This document shows positions 33,671-43,183 of a stretch of 64,000 bases of DNA, in pieces. The stretch is from Candidatus Krumholzibacteriota bacterium. GTDB lineage: Bacteria; Krumholzibacteriota; Krumholzibacteriia; LZORAL124-64-63. Each line of letters begins with the position of its first letter. Position 1 is the first letter of the stretch. The DNA lies in assembly GCA_024275485.1 (NCBI GenBank), contig JAJRZA010000059.1, positions 1-64,000 on the forward strand, in the 5' to 3' direction. The notes beneath the pieces were generated by a model, which worked only from the letters and a program-made list of their open reading frames with translations, had not been told where the DNA came from and searched no databases. A program made the translations under genes and the position numbers.

Positions 33671-35029
33671 TCAGTTGGATAATCGAAATTCTTCCACACT
33701 CATTCCGATAAAAACTTGCTGACCGTTTTGCAGACGAAGGTCCAATAGCACTTCAGCAAAACGTTTTCGTTGCCCGATGGAGAGATTTGTTACCCACTTG
33801 GCCAGTCCTGGGGCCGATGCCTCCCGACCGAGGATATCCCGATACAGGGACCGGACATATCCTTCAAGATTACTCCCGCTGCCCAGCCAATACTCATCAC
33901 CGGCAAAATTGAGGACCCGGTTTTTCCATTCCGGCGGCCAATCCGTCCAGTGGGTTTCCGGTGGTGGTGGAAGCGGGTTGCCGGAATCGGCCATACGTTG
34001 GCGGTGTTCCAAACTGACCAGGAAGATATTGGCCCAGGTGCTGCGCCTGGCTTCAGACAGGAGTTCCAACCATCGTTTCAACTCAAGGTTGGTGGCTTCG
34101 CGTCCAATAGTGTCCGGATAAATTTGACGGATGTAGGTGGCGGGCTCCGTCTGTCCCGGTTCCACCGCACGTCCAGCCAAATGCATGACCGCTTCCGAGC
34201 GGATATAACCGGGACCAACCCGCACGTGTCGAGTCAAGTCGTCGGGCAAAAATTGACTGAAGGAGGTGGCGGTCAATCCCATGATGATGGCCAGTTGCCA
34301 GAGGGGACGCCCGTTCTGGAACTGGTGGGCCCAGATCAGCATACCGGCCAGGGTGACCAGCATCACCAGAGGATTGGGCCAGTGCACCAGGGCAAAAACC
34401 AAGGCGGCGAGGATGGTGCTGTTGGCATTGGAAACACCCAGGACCCGCAGGCGGGTCACCGGAATATAAAGGAAAACCAGCAGTTGAATGAAGGCATAAA
34501 GGGGATATAGCAAAAGGGAAAAACCACTGGCTTTGATATCGGGGGAGTTGTCCAGGATCAGGCCGAGTACCAAGGGAAACAAGACCAGGGTTGCATCAAT
34601 GATTTTGGAACCAGGGCCTGCCGACCAGGCAGGTCCCGGGATGGGCCCGGGACAGTGGCGAGCCAACCAAATGGCGGCCAAAACCAGGACTGCCCCGATG
34701 ATCCATTCCCTGATGCCCAGTGGTCCTGGTGGCAAGAGAAACCAGATAAAGGCAAAAATCACCGGGAAAAATATTATCAGTTCAGCAAAGGGTCGGGCCC
34801 GGTTGCCTTCTCTGGCTGCTCCCGTCAGCACCGACAGCAACAAAACCGAGGCCGCGGCTAAACCCAAGGCAACCGGCCCGGTCCAGTTGGCGGCGGCCGG
34901 CCAGATTTCGACGGAGGGCCAGGAAAAGGCTTTTTCGATGGGCGCCAGGCGCACCGCCAATCCGGCGATCAAAACACTCAGGCAGGCCATCAGCCAGGTG
35001 GTGGCCAACAACAAGGGAGATCGAGACAA
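33671..35029 (-). CDS. CPBP-like membrane protein with two C-terminal DUF4214-like repeats
   Basis: A 452-residue protein. Residues 1-260 form about eight membrane helices. The segment ILAALVFALVHWPNPLVMLVTLAGMLI (206-232) resembles the second motif of CPBP intramembrane proteases, with H216. The first motif (EExxxR) is not there; the aligned place reads PVTRLR. Residues about 297-345 and 388-432 are two copies of a DUF4214-like unit (YIRQIYPDTIGREATNLELKRW, YVRSLYRDILGREASAPGLAKW), a helical module usually found in secreted proteins. Protease activity is doubtful. I know of no family with this architecture. Confidence 0.6.
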   Translation of the reverse strand: MSRSPLLLATTWLMACLSVLIAGLAVRLAPIEKAFSWPSVEIWPAAANWTGPVALGLAAASVLLLSVLTGAAREGNRARPFAELIIFFPVIFAFIWFLLPPGPLGIREWIIGAVLVLAAIWLARHCPGPIPGPAWSAGPGSKIIDATLVLFPLVLGLILDNSPDIKASGFSLLLYPLYAFIQLLVFLYIPVTRLRVLGVSNANSTILAALVFALVHWPNPLVMLVTLAGMLIWAHQFQNGRPLWQLAIIMGLTATSFSQFLPDDLTRHVRVGPGYIRSEAVMHLAGRAVEPGQTEPATYIRQIYPDTIGREATNLELKRWLELLSEARRSTWANIFLVSLEHRQRMADSGNPLPPPPETHWTDWPPEWKNRVLNFAGDEYWLGSGSNLEGYVRSLYRDILGREASAPGLAKWVTNLSIGQRKRFAEVLLDLRLQNGQQVFIGMSVEEFRLSN

Positions 35030-35255
35030 TATTTTTTCCTTGGGTCTAGAGTGCCTAACAAACGTTCTTCCACAATAACCTCGATGGCGCTTGGGGCCAA
35101 GCCATCTGATCCGTTTTTGCTGTTCAGGCCCAGGGCATTTTATTTGAAGATTTCAGGGGAGAATTTGTCGTTGCTCGTTGAGGGTTTCCCAAATGCACGC
35201 GGGAGGTTAGTATTGGGGAGATGAAAAACTCCCCTCAACCTCGGCAGGAGCCGGT

Positions 35256-36959
35256 GTGGAAGAACATGTGCAGCATTTGATTGATAAAATCCGCGATTCA
35301 ATCATTGGGGACGATAGGGTCCTGAATGGCCCTTATGGAATGCGGCGCATGACCTACGCCGATTACACCGCCAGCGGACGCTCCCTGGCCTTTATTGAAG
35401 ATTTCATCCGTGAAGAGGTTTTGCCTCTTTACGCCAATACCCATACTGAAACATCCAACACCGGTTTGCAGACTACCCGTTTTCGTGAAGATGCCCGCCG
35501 CATCATTCTCGAGGCCTGTGGCGGCAGCCATGACGATGTGGTGCTTTGCGGGGGCAGCGGCGCAACCGGTGCCATCAACAAATTGATTGAGATTTTGAAT
35601 CTGCGCATTCCCGGCAACCTTGACCGGGATTATGACTTGTCGGGGTGCATCCCGCCGGAAAAGCGGCCGGTGGTGTTCATCGGTCCCTACGAGCATCACT
35701 CCAACGAGTTGCCCTGGCGCGAGAGCATTGCCGATGTGGTGACGATTCCGGAAAATGCGGATGGTCAAATCGATCAGGAGCATCTGCAGCGTGAGCTGGT
35801 CAACTATGGTACCCGGCCGCTGATAATCGGCAGTTTTTCTGCCGCCAGCAATGTCACCGGCATTGTCAGCGATACCAACGGCATCTCCCGGTTGCTGCAC
35901 AGCCATGGTGCCCTGGCATTCTGGGATTTTGCCGCTGCCGCTCCCTATGTGAAAATTGAAATGAATCCCGGCAAAAACCCCGGCCTGAGTCCCCTGACCT
36001 ACAAGGATGCCATCTTCATTTCCCCCCACAAGTTCATTGGGGGGCCCGGTACACCGGGTGTGTTGGTTGTCAAACGCAAATTGCTGACCAACCTGGTGCC
36101 ATCGGTGCCTGGGGGCGGTACGGTGTCCTATGTCAGCCCCAGTGAGCACACCTATCTGTCGGATCCAGAGCACCGGGAAGAGGGCGGAACGCCGGCCATC
36201 ATCGAAGCCATTCGGGCAGGGTTGGTTTTTCACCTGAAGCAGGCCGTGGGGGCCGACTGCATTGAAAAACTGGAGCACGGTTTTGTGGATCGTGCCACCG
36301 GGGCCTGGTCTTCCAACCCCAATATCCAGGTATTGGGCAACCCCAAGGCCCAGCGCCTTTCCATTGTATCGTTTGTGGTCAGGTACGGGGAAGACCAGGT
36401 TCTGCATCACAACTTCGTGGTGGCTCTGCTGAACGATTTGTTTGGCATTCAGGCCCGCGGCGGGTGCTCTTGCGCCGGTCCGTACGGCCATCGGCTGTTG
36501 GGAATCGACCTGGCGCGCAGCTTGCGTTTCCACGAGGCCATCAATGCCGGTGGCGAAGGCATCAAGCCCGGTTGGGTGCGGGTTAATTTCAATTACTTCA
36601 TTTCCGAAGAGGTTTTTCAGTACATCCTCAAGGCCATCGACCTGTTGGCCCGCGAAGGATGGCGCTTGTTGCCCCACTATAAATTTGAATCCGACACCGG
36701 AATCTGGCGGCATCGCGAATCCCGGCCTGGTCGGGTGCTGCAACTGGGGGATATCTCCTACGAATCAGGCCGGATGCAGTATCCCAGTTCCCACATCACC
36801 GAACCGGAGAGTGCTCTTGCCGAGTACTTGGATAGGGCCCGCAGCATCATTGAAGAGATGAAAGCCCCGGATGAGAGCGGAGAAACTACTATTCCGAAGG
36901 AACAAACCCTGGATGCCGATCTGGAGCGTCTGCGGTGGTTCCCGTTGCCCCCGGAATGA
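35256..36959 (+). CDS. Class V aminotransferase (cysteine desulfurase-like)
   Basis: A 567-residue PLP enzyme of aminotransferase class V. Visible are the N-terminal YADYTASGRSLAFIEDFI, the small-residue turn CGGSGATGAINKLI, the PLP-binding AFWDFAAAAPY (Asp), the Schiff-base lysine in ISPHKFIGGPGTPGVLV (about K259), and QARGGCSCAGPYGHRLL, which includes the cysteine region seen in desulfurase-like members. It is larger than SufS (~410) because of a C-terminal extension after about 480. The reaction could be sulfur mobilisation or selenocysteine/kynurenine-type chemistry. GTG 35256 has GCAGGAG upstream. Its stop overlaps the next start (ATGATGG). Confidence 0.8.
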   Translation: MEEHVQHLIDKIRDSIIGDDRVLNGPYGMRRMTYADYTASGRSLAFIEDFIREEVLPLYANTHTETSNTGLQTTRFREDARRIILEACGGSHDDVVLCGGSGATGAINKLIEILNLRIPGNLDRDYDLSGCIPPEKRPVVFIGPYEHHSNELPWRESIADVVTIPENADGQIDQEHLQRELVNYGTRPLIIGSFSAASNVTGIVSDTNGISRLLHSHGALAFWDFAAAAPYVKIEMNPGKNPGLSPLTYKDAIFISPHKFIGGPGTPGVLVVKRKLLTNLVPSVPGGGTVSYVSPSEHTYLSDPEHREEGGTPAIIEAIRAGLVFHLKQAVGADCIEKLEHGFVDRATGAWSSNPNIQVLGNPKAQRLSIVSFVVRYGEDQVLHHNFVVALLNDLFGIQARGGCSCAGPYGHRLLGIDLARSLRFHEAINAGGEGIKPGWVRVNFNYFISEEVFQYILKAIDLLAREGWRLLPHYKFESDTGIWRHRESRPGRVLQLGDISYESGRMQYPSSHITEPESALAEYLDRARSIIEEMKAPDESGETTIPKEQTLDADLERLRWFPLPPE

Positions 36960-38101
36960 TGGAAAAACTGAAATACAAGGAGCGTGAACTCAGCCTGCGT
37001 CGTTTCCCCCTGCGGGAAAAAGAGCCCCTTCGGGCCTGGGATGCAGCCGATGAGCATCTTCTCAAATTTCTGGATGATGAACCCTGTGCAGCCGGCAGCA
37101 GGGTGTTGATTTTCAACGACGCTTTTGGTGCTTTGGCGGTGGCCCTCAATGAGCTGCGACCCCAGGTCTGGTCCGATTCGTTTTTGGCCCGGCTGGGTTT
37201 GGCCCACAACCTTGAAGCCAATGGCCTGGCTGCGCAAAGCGTGCCTTTTGTTGCAGCTGACGGCGTCCCCGAGGGTCCGTTTGATCTGGTTTTGTTGAAA
37301 CTTCCCAAGAGTTTGGCCTTTTGGGAAGACACCCTGTTGCGCCTGCGCCCCTTGCTGGCTCCTGAGGCGCGCATCGTCACCGGCGGCATGATCAAACACA
37401 GCCCGGCCAGGGCCTATGAGTTGCTCGAATCCATTCTGGGCCCCACCAGAACCGGCCAGGGATGGCGGAAATCGCGCCTGGCCTTCACCGCCTTTCCTGC
37501 TGACGGTGCAGGCATCTCCAGCCAGTCCACGAATTTGCCGGACGCCGCTTACACCCTCGATGGGGACGACCTGCTGCTGAACAACGGTCCCAATGTTTTT
37601 TCCAGGGATCATCTTGATCTGGGCACTCGATTCCTGTTGCCCCATCTGCCCCGTACCGATGTTCCAATGGAAGTGGTGGATCTCGGCAGCGGTAATGGGG
37701 TTCTGGGTTTGGTCCTGGCCCGACAGTGTGTTCGGGCAAAGATTGTGGGCCTGGATGAAAGCTATCAGGCAGTGGCTTGTGCCCGAAAAAATGCTCGGGC
37801 AGCCGGGCTGGATGAAACCCGGATTCGTTTTCAGGTCGAAGGTGGATTGCAGGGGCTGCCGGCAGCGAGTTTTGATCTGGTGGTGTGCAATCCGCCATTC
37901 CATCAGGCCCAGGCCGTGGGCGATCAGATCGCCTGGGGGATGTTCCACCAATCACGGCGAATTCTGAAGCCCGGTGGCCGGTTGCTTATAGTCAGCAACC
38001 GGCACCTGGGCTATCACGTCAAGTTGAAGCGTCTGTTCGGCAATTGCGCCGTGGTTGCTTCGAACCGGAAATTTGTAGTGCTGCAGGCCACCGTATCATG
38101 A
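36956..38101 (+). CDS. RlmG/RsmC-type rRNA (guanine-N2) methyltransferase
   Basis: A 381-residue two-domain methyltransferase. The N-terminal half (about 1-180) is the degenerate Rossmann domain typical of RlmG/RsmC (VLIFNDAFGALAVALNE, FDLVLLKLPKSLAFWEDTL). The C-terminal half is the active SAM-binding MTS domain with VVDLGSGNGVLGLVLA (about 239-254) and the catalytic NPPF in VVCNPPFHQ (about 309-317). It methylates a guanine N2 in rRNA: G1835 of 23S for RlmG, G1207 of 16S for RsmC. The full N-domain and 'NNGPNVFSRDHLDLGTR' favour RlmG. ATG 36956 overlaps the aminotransferase stop. Confidence 0.82.
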   Translation: MMEKLKYKERELSLRRFPLREKEPLRAWDAADEHLLKFLDDEPCAAGSRVLIFNDAFGALAVALNELRPQVWSDSFLARLGLAHNLEANGLAAQSVPFVAADGVPEGPFDLVLLKLPKSLAFWEDTLLRLRPLLAPEARIVTGGMIKHSPARAYELLESILGPTRTGQGWRKSRLAFTAFPADGAGISSQSTNLPDAAYTLDGDDLLLNNGPNVFSRDHLDLGTRFLLPHLPRTDVPMEVVDLGSGNGVLGLVLARQCVRAKIVGLDESYQAVACARKNARAAGLDETRIRFQVEGGLQGLPAASFDLVVCNPPFHQAQAVGDQIAWGMFHQSRRILKPGGRLLIVSNRHLGYHVKLKRLFGNCAVVASNRKFVVLQATVS

Positions 38102-38110
38102 CGGTGGCGT

Positions 38111-40975
38111 CTACTTCACCAAACTGATCCGGGTGGTCTGTTGCAAGCCTCTGCCATCGCGCACCTGCACCAAATACATGCCACTGGCCAGACGGGCTCC
38201 GTGGTCATCACGTCCATCAAACAGCTGGCTTCCACGGGTGGCCGTCACGGTCCCGTCGTGCAAAACACGGACCCGTCGACCACGGGCGTCGAACACCTCG
38301 ATGTTCAGGGCCCCGGGTTGGGAAATTTCCCAGGCGATTTCGGTCTGGGGATTGAAAGGGTTGGGGACAGCTGTCACCCGGGGAGCAAAGGCGGCAACGC
38401 CGGGCAGTAATTCCACCGGGGAGAGGTTGTTTCCGAGGTAGAAGGTGATGTCGTCGATGTAGAAACCGCCCTCACTGATGCTCAAGTCCGAGGCGAAGAA
38501 AAACCGCAGATTGATGAAATCGTCGATGTAGGGCATCAGATCGAAGACGGCACCGCGCCAGCCATCGCTGTTGCCGGACCAGGCAGGTGCACCATTGAGG
38601 GAAGTTAGGTGATCATAGTCGTAATCGGTTTCCGGTACCATATCAACCCAGGTGTTGCTCACCTGGATCTGTAATTTGACCCCGTCAATGCCCGCTTCGG
38701 TCTCTGAAAAATAGTGGAAGGAGAGCAGGGCCTGCTGTTCCCCGTACAGGTTGTACTGGATCGAGTTGAGGTAGCTGAAGTTGTTGTCAGGATAGCCGTT
38801 GCCATCCATGCCCACACCCCAGCATTTTTCACCGCTGAACCCGGCTGCCGGTCCGCCGACCGGGGTACCCCAGGTCCAGGTTCCGGAAGGGTCTTGGTAG
38901 CCTTCCCACCACAATTCGAACGGATGTTCCACCTCGGCCAATTGAATCTGAAGGTATTGATCGCCCAGGCTGCCGACCACCGGAGAGACATGCACCAGGT
39001 CGGCGCCGTGCATGGGGGCACCATCGATCAAAATACGGAAATCACGACCGTCGGGGGCACCCGTGATGGTGAAGTCACCTTCGGTGGAGATAGCACTGGG
39101 GATCAAGGGAGCATCCAGGACTGAGGCTCGCACGCCAGTCAGGTCACCACCGTTTTGACTGCTGACGTGTCCGAAAATGTCCACCGTCGGCAGGGGAACC
39201 AGGGCCACATTCAAGGGGTTGTCTTGACCGGCAATGATTTCCAGGGTGAGCGTTTGAATGCTGTGGAAGAAGGAAGAGAAATCAAGGCTTACCTGTCCAG
39301 CGGGGAAACCGAGGCTGAAAGTTCCGTTTTCGTCGGTGAGGACTTCGTAGTTGGCATCCACCGGATGAACCACGACTCCGCCCAGGGGCAGTCCGCTGAT
39401 GGCATCGGTCACCGTACCGGAAACGGTCCCAAACCCAACCTGGGTTTCGGTCCAGGCAGCCAGAATGTCCGGTCTCGGGCCGATGTGTTTGATACCGCTG
39501 GCGGGGCTTCCGGTCTGACTCAGAATTTCCCGCATGAGGATGGGGTCCAAAGTGGTGTTGGATCCAGCCTTGACGATGCCCTGCAGAGCCAGAACCGCGC
39601 CGGTCACAATGGGAGTGGCGCTGGAGGTGCCCGAAAAATGGCTGGTGTAGAATTCGACTTCAGGAAAATTGGGAGAACCCTGAAGATCTCCATAGCCCAG
39701 GGTTGTGACGGAAGATCCCCAACCATTCAAATCCAACCGACTACCGTAGTTGGTGAACCATTCCGGCACAGCCAGACGGTTGGCGGCACCGCACATGATG
39801 GCGCCGGAGTCGCGGAAATCCCGGTCAAAGGTCAAGCCGTAAACGTCATCGTCCAGATTTTGGGAGCCGTTGCCGGCAGCTTCGCATACTATTCGACCGT
39901 TGGCGGTGGCCAGCAAAATGGCGTCGAAGTTGTCCTGCCAGTACTCCATGGGGACATAACCAAATTGTCCTTGGCCGTTGGCGTTGGGTCCGGGAGCGTG
40001 CAACTCGATGACGATGACGTCACCGGGGTCAAGGGCACGCCATGCCTGGTCGATGGCCGAAGCAACACTGAACGAACGAATGCTGACACCGCCGATGGCG
40101 ACCTCGGGGGCGATGCCGCGCACACCAAAGCCGTTGTCGGTGCCGCGGATTTCACCCAGAACGGCGGTGCCGTGATCCCGCCAGCTCTGATCCGGATGCA
40201 TGAGACCTGGATTGAAGAATGGGTCCGGGAGATCTTCGTGCTCCCACACCCAGGCACCCTCGATATCGATGATCTTCAAACCATTGCCGTGGGCACCGGC
40301 CACATCGTTAACCGCCAGGGCGTTGACACCCTCGGGGGCCTCGCCAAGGTAACCCTGGGTTCCGGAAAAATCAGGAGTCCCGGATAGCGTACCATAGACG
40401 GGAGACGAAAAATCCAAGTCTTGTTCCAGGACTCCAGCAGGGATCACGGGAACAGTATAGGTGCCGCTGAAAGCATCAAAACCCAGGGCTGCAGGCACTG
40501 CTTTTGGTTCCAGGAAAGCAGTCTCAACTGCCGGGTCCGCCAGCATTGCTTTCAGCACAAGCATCAGTTCATCTTGATCTTCGGCCTGGTCACTCAGGTC
40601 GATCACACCATAACGGTTTAGGTTCGGCAGGACGTGGTGGGCCCGTCGTTGGCCAGCCAGCCGGTCGGCGTCGATCTGCTCCATGGATGCTTGGAAGTGT
40701 CGCTGCAATCCGCTTCGTTTCGAATATTTGTCCACCAGGTTCTGAACCCGCTGCAAGGTCATGGCATCGCCGCCTGCCAAACCCGATTTAGTCACCAAAA
40801 GCTGGGACTCATCGGTGAATTTGACAATGATGCGTCCAGTTGGTGCCTTGGTCTGGGTGTTGAGGGTCTGCCGGGTATCAGGCACGAGGCGGTCAAACAC
40901 CGCCGCAGATGAAGCGGAAGACACCACAAGGCTCAGGAGCGTGAGGATCAACAAACGAATGGAATGAATTAGCAC
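38111..40975 (-). CDS. Secreted subtilisin-family (S8) serine protease with FlgD-like/T9SS-type C-terminal module
   Basis: A 954-residue exported protease. Signal peptide 1-24; an inhibitor-like propeptide region (about 45-160); S8 domain with D237 (IIDIEG), H268 (WRDHGTAV), N369 (AAGNG) and S451 (SGTSSATP). A carboxypeptidase-regulatory-like/Ig-like domain follows (GTVTDAISGLPLGGVVVHPV), then beta-rich domains, and a tail beginning VPNPFNPQTEIAWEI and ending RISLVK. The Asp motif is DIE rather than the common DTG. The start is GTG, with AAGGGAG upstream and a promoter at 41074-41102. The tail's DNA shares 20 identical bases with the beta-helix gene at 20151-20170. Confidence 0.9.
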   Translation of the reverse strand: MLIHSIRLLILTLLSLVVSSASSAAVFDRLVPDTRQTLNTQTKAPTGRIIVKFTDESQLLVTKSGLAGGDAMTLQRVQNLVDKYSKRSGLQRHFQASMEQIDADRLAGQRRAHHVLPNLNRYGVIDLSDQAEDQDELMLVLKAMLADPAVETAFLEPKAVPAALGFDAFSGTYTVPVIPAGVLEQDLDFSSPVYGTLSGTPDFSGTQGYLGEAPEGVNALAVNDVAGAHGNGLKIIDIEGAWVWEHEDLPDPFFNPGLMHPDQSWRDHGTAVLGEIRGTDNGFGVRGIAPEVAIGGVSIRSFSVASAIDQAWRALDPGDVIVIELHAPGPNANGQGQFGYVPMEYWQDNFDAILLATANGRIVCEAAGNGSQNLDDDVYGLTFDRDFRDSGAIMCGAANRLAVPEWFTNYGSRLDLNGWGSSVTTLGYGDLQGSPNFPEVEFYTSHFSGTSSATPIVTGAVLALQGIVKAGSNTTLDPILMREILSQTGSPASGIKHIGPRPDILAAWTETQVGFGTVSGTVTDAISGLPLGGVVVHPVDANYEVLTDENGTFSLGFPAGQVSLDFSSFFHSIQTLTLEIIAGQDNPLNVALVPLPTVDIFGHVSSQNGGDLTGVRASVLDAPLIPSAISTEGDFTITGAPDGRDFRILIDGAPMHGADLVHVSPVVGSLGDQYLQIQLAEVEHPFELWWEGYQDPSGTWTWGTPVGGPAAGFSGEKCWGVGMDGNGYPDNNFSYLNSIQYNLYGEQQALLSFHYFSETEAGIDGVKLQIQVSNTWVDMVPETDYDYDHLTSLNGAPAWSGNSDGWRGAVFDLMPYIDDFINLRFFFASDLSISEGGFYIDDITFYLGNNLSPVELLPGVAAFAPRVTAVPNPFNPQTEIAWEISQPGALNIEVFDARGRRVRVLHDGTVTATRGSQLFDGRDDHGARLASGMYLVQVRDGRGLQQTTRISLVK

Positions 40976-41073
40976 GGGTCAATCTCCCTTGGTGAAACCA
41001 CGGAGCAGAATGGTCCGATGGTAGGAATCGGGTAGGATGAAAACAGGATTTCTTTTTGATTTCACTTTATTTA

Positions 41074-41102
41074 ATGATAAATGATTATTCGCTTTTTGAC
41101 AA
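41074..41102 (-). promoter_or_regulatory. Sigma-70-type promoter for the subtilase gene
   Basis: On the minus strand, -35 TTGTCA (41097-41102) and -10 TATCAT (41074-41079) are each one mismatch from consensus and are separated by 17 bp. They lie in an A+T-rich 156-bp gap and would give a leader of about 95 nt before the GTG at 40975. Confidence 0.6.
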
Positions 41103-41131
41103 GCCCCTGCTATTCTCATTGTGTTGGCTTA

Positions 41132-41602
41132 CTAGGAATAAATAAGTTCGACGATTTTTTCCAATCCCAGACGGTCGGTATTGGTAAAAGAGTCCAACTG
41201 ATCCGAGTCCACATCCAGAACCGCGATGATGTTGCCGGTAGATTCCCTGACGGGCACCACTATCTCGCTTTTGCTGCGCTCGTCGCAGGCCACGTGTCCA
41301 TCAAAAGCGTGCACGTCGGCAACGATGAGGGTCTCCTTTTTTTGCACGGCCGCCCAGCAAACGCCTTCCGGCCCCGGCAAAACAGCGCAGGCCAACGGAC
41401 CCTGGTAGGGTCCAACCACCAATCGCCCATTTTCCAGGCGATAAAAACCTGTCCAGAAAAATGAAGGCATTTTGTGTTGCAGCAGGGCACAGATGGTGGC
41501 CATGCGGGCGATGGGGTCTTCATTCTCAATAAAAAGGTCGGCCAGTTGTTTTGTGATTCGATCGTAACGTCCGGCCAGCCTGGAGTCGATTTCGGGAGCC
41601 AT
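41132..41602 (-). CDS. msrC: Free methionine-(R)-sulfoxide reductase (GAF domain)
   Basis: A 156-residue single GAF domain of the fRMsr family, which reduces free methionine-(R)-sulfoxide with thioredoxin. The three functional cysteines are C72, C82 and C106, spaced 10 and 24 apart, exactly as in the E. coli enzyme. Supporting segments are FWTGFYRL, GPYQGPLACAVLPGPEGVCW, HVACDERSKSEIVVPV and GVLDVDS-like IAVLDVDSDQLDSFT. It starts 3 nt after the hydantoinase-type stop, so it is co-transcribed with that gene. Confidence 0.93.
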   Translation of the reverse strand: MAPEIDSRLAGRYDRITKQLADLFIENEDPIARMATICALLQHKMPSFFWTGFYRLENGRLVVGPYQGPLACAVLPGPEGVCWAAVQKKETLIVADVHAFDGHVACDERSKSEIVVPVRESTGNIIAVLDVDSDQLDSFTNTDRLGLEKIVELIYS

Positions 41603-41605
41603 TGT

Positions 41606-43048
41606 TTACCTTTCATTTTCGTTTGACGAATTCAAATTCAACCGGCGGGGCAGGAAGATTCCGCCCGGCTGTTCCTGCACCAGACGTCCATTTTGCACAA
41701 CTTGTTGCCCCCGCAACCAAACATCCTGCACTTTGCCCTTGGCTGGTATGCCGGTCCACAGTGAGCCGGCGCGGTCGCTTTGGGCCAAAGGCTCCCAACG
41801 GTATTCAGGCTCAGGGTCGAAAATAACCAGATCAGCATCATAGCCTGCAGCAAGCCGACCTTTGCGAAAGCCCAGACCCATGATGCGGGCGGGAGCTTCA
41901 CTGATGACCTGGATCCAGCGCTGGGGAGTCATTATTCCCCTGGCAACCAGGTGGGTATGGCTGAGAACCAGACGTTCGCCAACACCTGAGCAACCGTTGG
42001 GCACACAATGAAACCCGCCGGCGGCCGCCGCAGATTTTGTCTTGAGGTCGAATTCACAATGGTCGGTGGAAAGCAAATCGAGATGACCTTTGGCCAGGCC
42101 CAAACCAAGGGGCTTGTGGTTTCCGGCGCTCCTCAGGGGAGGGGAGCAGATGGCAGCCAGGGCCGCCCTGTGCCCTGCTTCGTAGATTCCTTCATCGGCC
42201 AACAAATGGTGCAAGCAAAGTTCACCCAAAAGCAAAGTCGATTTTCCCTGATGGTCCCGCCGGGTGCGCGCATCCTGCAGACGGTCCAGAGATGCAGCCA
42301 GGCTCAAATGCACCAGAAGCAGGGGACAATCCGTTTCCAGGGCCATGGCCGCCGCCTCGGCAACTGCCTTTTCTTCACTCCGTTCCGGATGCGCCAGGGG
42401 GTGCCAGCGTGGTCCGATGCGGCCGGTGTCGCGCAAAACACCTTCGGCTTCGGCGTTCATTTCACCATCTTCGGCGTGCACCAGGAGCATGGCTCCGGCC
42501 TCCTGAACTGCTGCCATGAGCAGTCGCAGACGTTCCGCCTCCAGCATGAGGCGACCCTTGTAGGCCAAAAAACCTTTGAACGTAGGCAAGCCTGCAGCCA
42601 CCAACAGGGGGATCTCGGCCAATCGCTCTTCACTTGTATCGACCACAGTCACGTGCAATCCGTAGTCACACAAGCAGCGATGTTCGGCTGCTTCCTGCCA
42701 GCGGGCCACCGCCACGGGCAAAGGTTGTCCCATGCTAGGGTTGGCAAAGTCGATGATGGTAGTGGTGCCACCGAGCAGGGCCGCTTCACTGGACTCGCGC
42801 CAGCCGAGGCTATTGAGGCCATCTGATAGAGGCATGCCAAAGTGGGTGTGGGCGTCCACAGCGCCGGGAAGTATCCAGCGATTGGTTGCGTCAAGGACAT
42901 GATCTGGTTCAGGGATTTGGCAAGAATCCCGGGGAGTAACCCGAATGATTTGTTGACCGGAGAAATCCAGATCGGCTTCCAGCAATCCTTGGGGAGTTGC
43001 CAATAGGCCGCCCTGCAGGCGAATGGTGGGAGGGGCATTGTTGTTCAT
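41606..43048 (-). CDS. Dihydropyrimidinase/hydantoinase-type cyclic amidohydrolase
   Basis: A 480-residue zinc amidohydrolase related to dihydropyrimidinase, allantoinase and class I dihydroorotase. Signs are the HxH of DAHTHFGMPL, GGTTTIIDFANPS, the carboxylated-Lys segment LPTFKGFLAYKGRLML, metal His in LLVHAEDGE and LLLVHLS, and the metal Asp in STDHCEFD. The TDHC motif favours dihydropyrimidinase/hydantoinase; allantoinase would fit with the purine genes 12 kb away, but that is speculative. ATG 43048 gives a normal N-terminus; a longer frame to 43129 has no support. It is followed closely by the methionine sulfoxide reductase gene. Confidence 0.83.
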   Translation of the reverse strand: MNNNAPPTIRLQGGLLATPQGLLEADLDFSGQQIIRVTPRDSCQIPEPDHVLDATNRWILPGAVDAHTHFGMPLSDGLNSLGWRESSEAALLGGTTTIIDFANPSMGQPLPVAVARWQEAAEHRCLCDYGLHVTVVDTSEERLAEIPLLVAAGLPTFKGFLAYKGRLMLEAERLRLLMAAVQEAGAMLLVHAEDGEMNAEAEGVLRDTGRIGPRWHPLAHPERSEEKAVAEAAAMALETDCPLLLVHLSLAASLDRLQDARTRRDHQGKSTLLLGELCLHHLLADEGIYEAGHRAALAAICSPPLRSAGNHKPLGLGLAKGHLDLLSTDHCEFDLKTKSAAAAGGFHCVPNGCSGVGERLVLSHTHLVARGIMTPQRWIQVISEAPARIMGLGFRKGRLAAGYDADLVIFDPEPEYRWEPLAQSDRAGSLWTGIPAKGKVQDVWLRGQQVVQNGRLVQEQPGGIFLPRRLNLNSSNENER

Positions 43049-43183
43049 GCACCCAGTCAAAGCTCTTGAGGTTGGAATGGCAATGCAAATTTCCCGTGGC
43101 GGAGACTTCCTTACACTTACCTTTGACATTTGGGGCCATCTGTTTCAGGATTAAAAAAACTTCAACCAAAAAGGATTGATAAT

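Noticed and set aside
43123-43128. TTGACA upstream of the outer-membrane protein gene as a -35 box
   Set aside because: No acceptable -10 hexamer lies 16-18 bp downstream (CAGGAT is the best), so I do not call a promoter.
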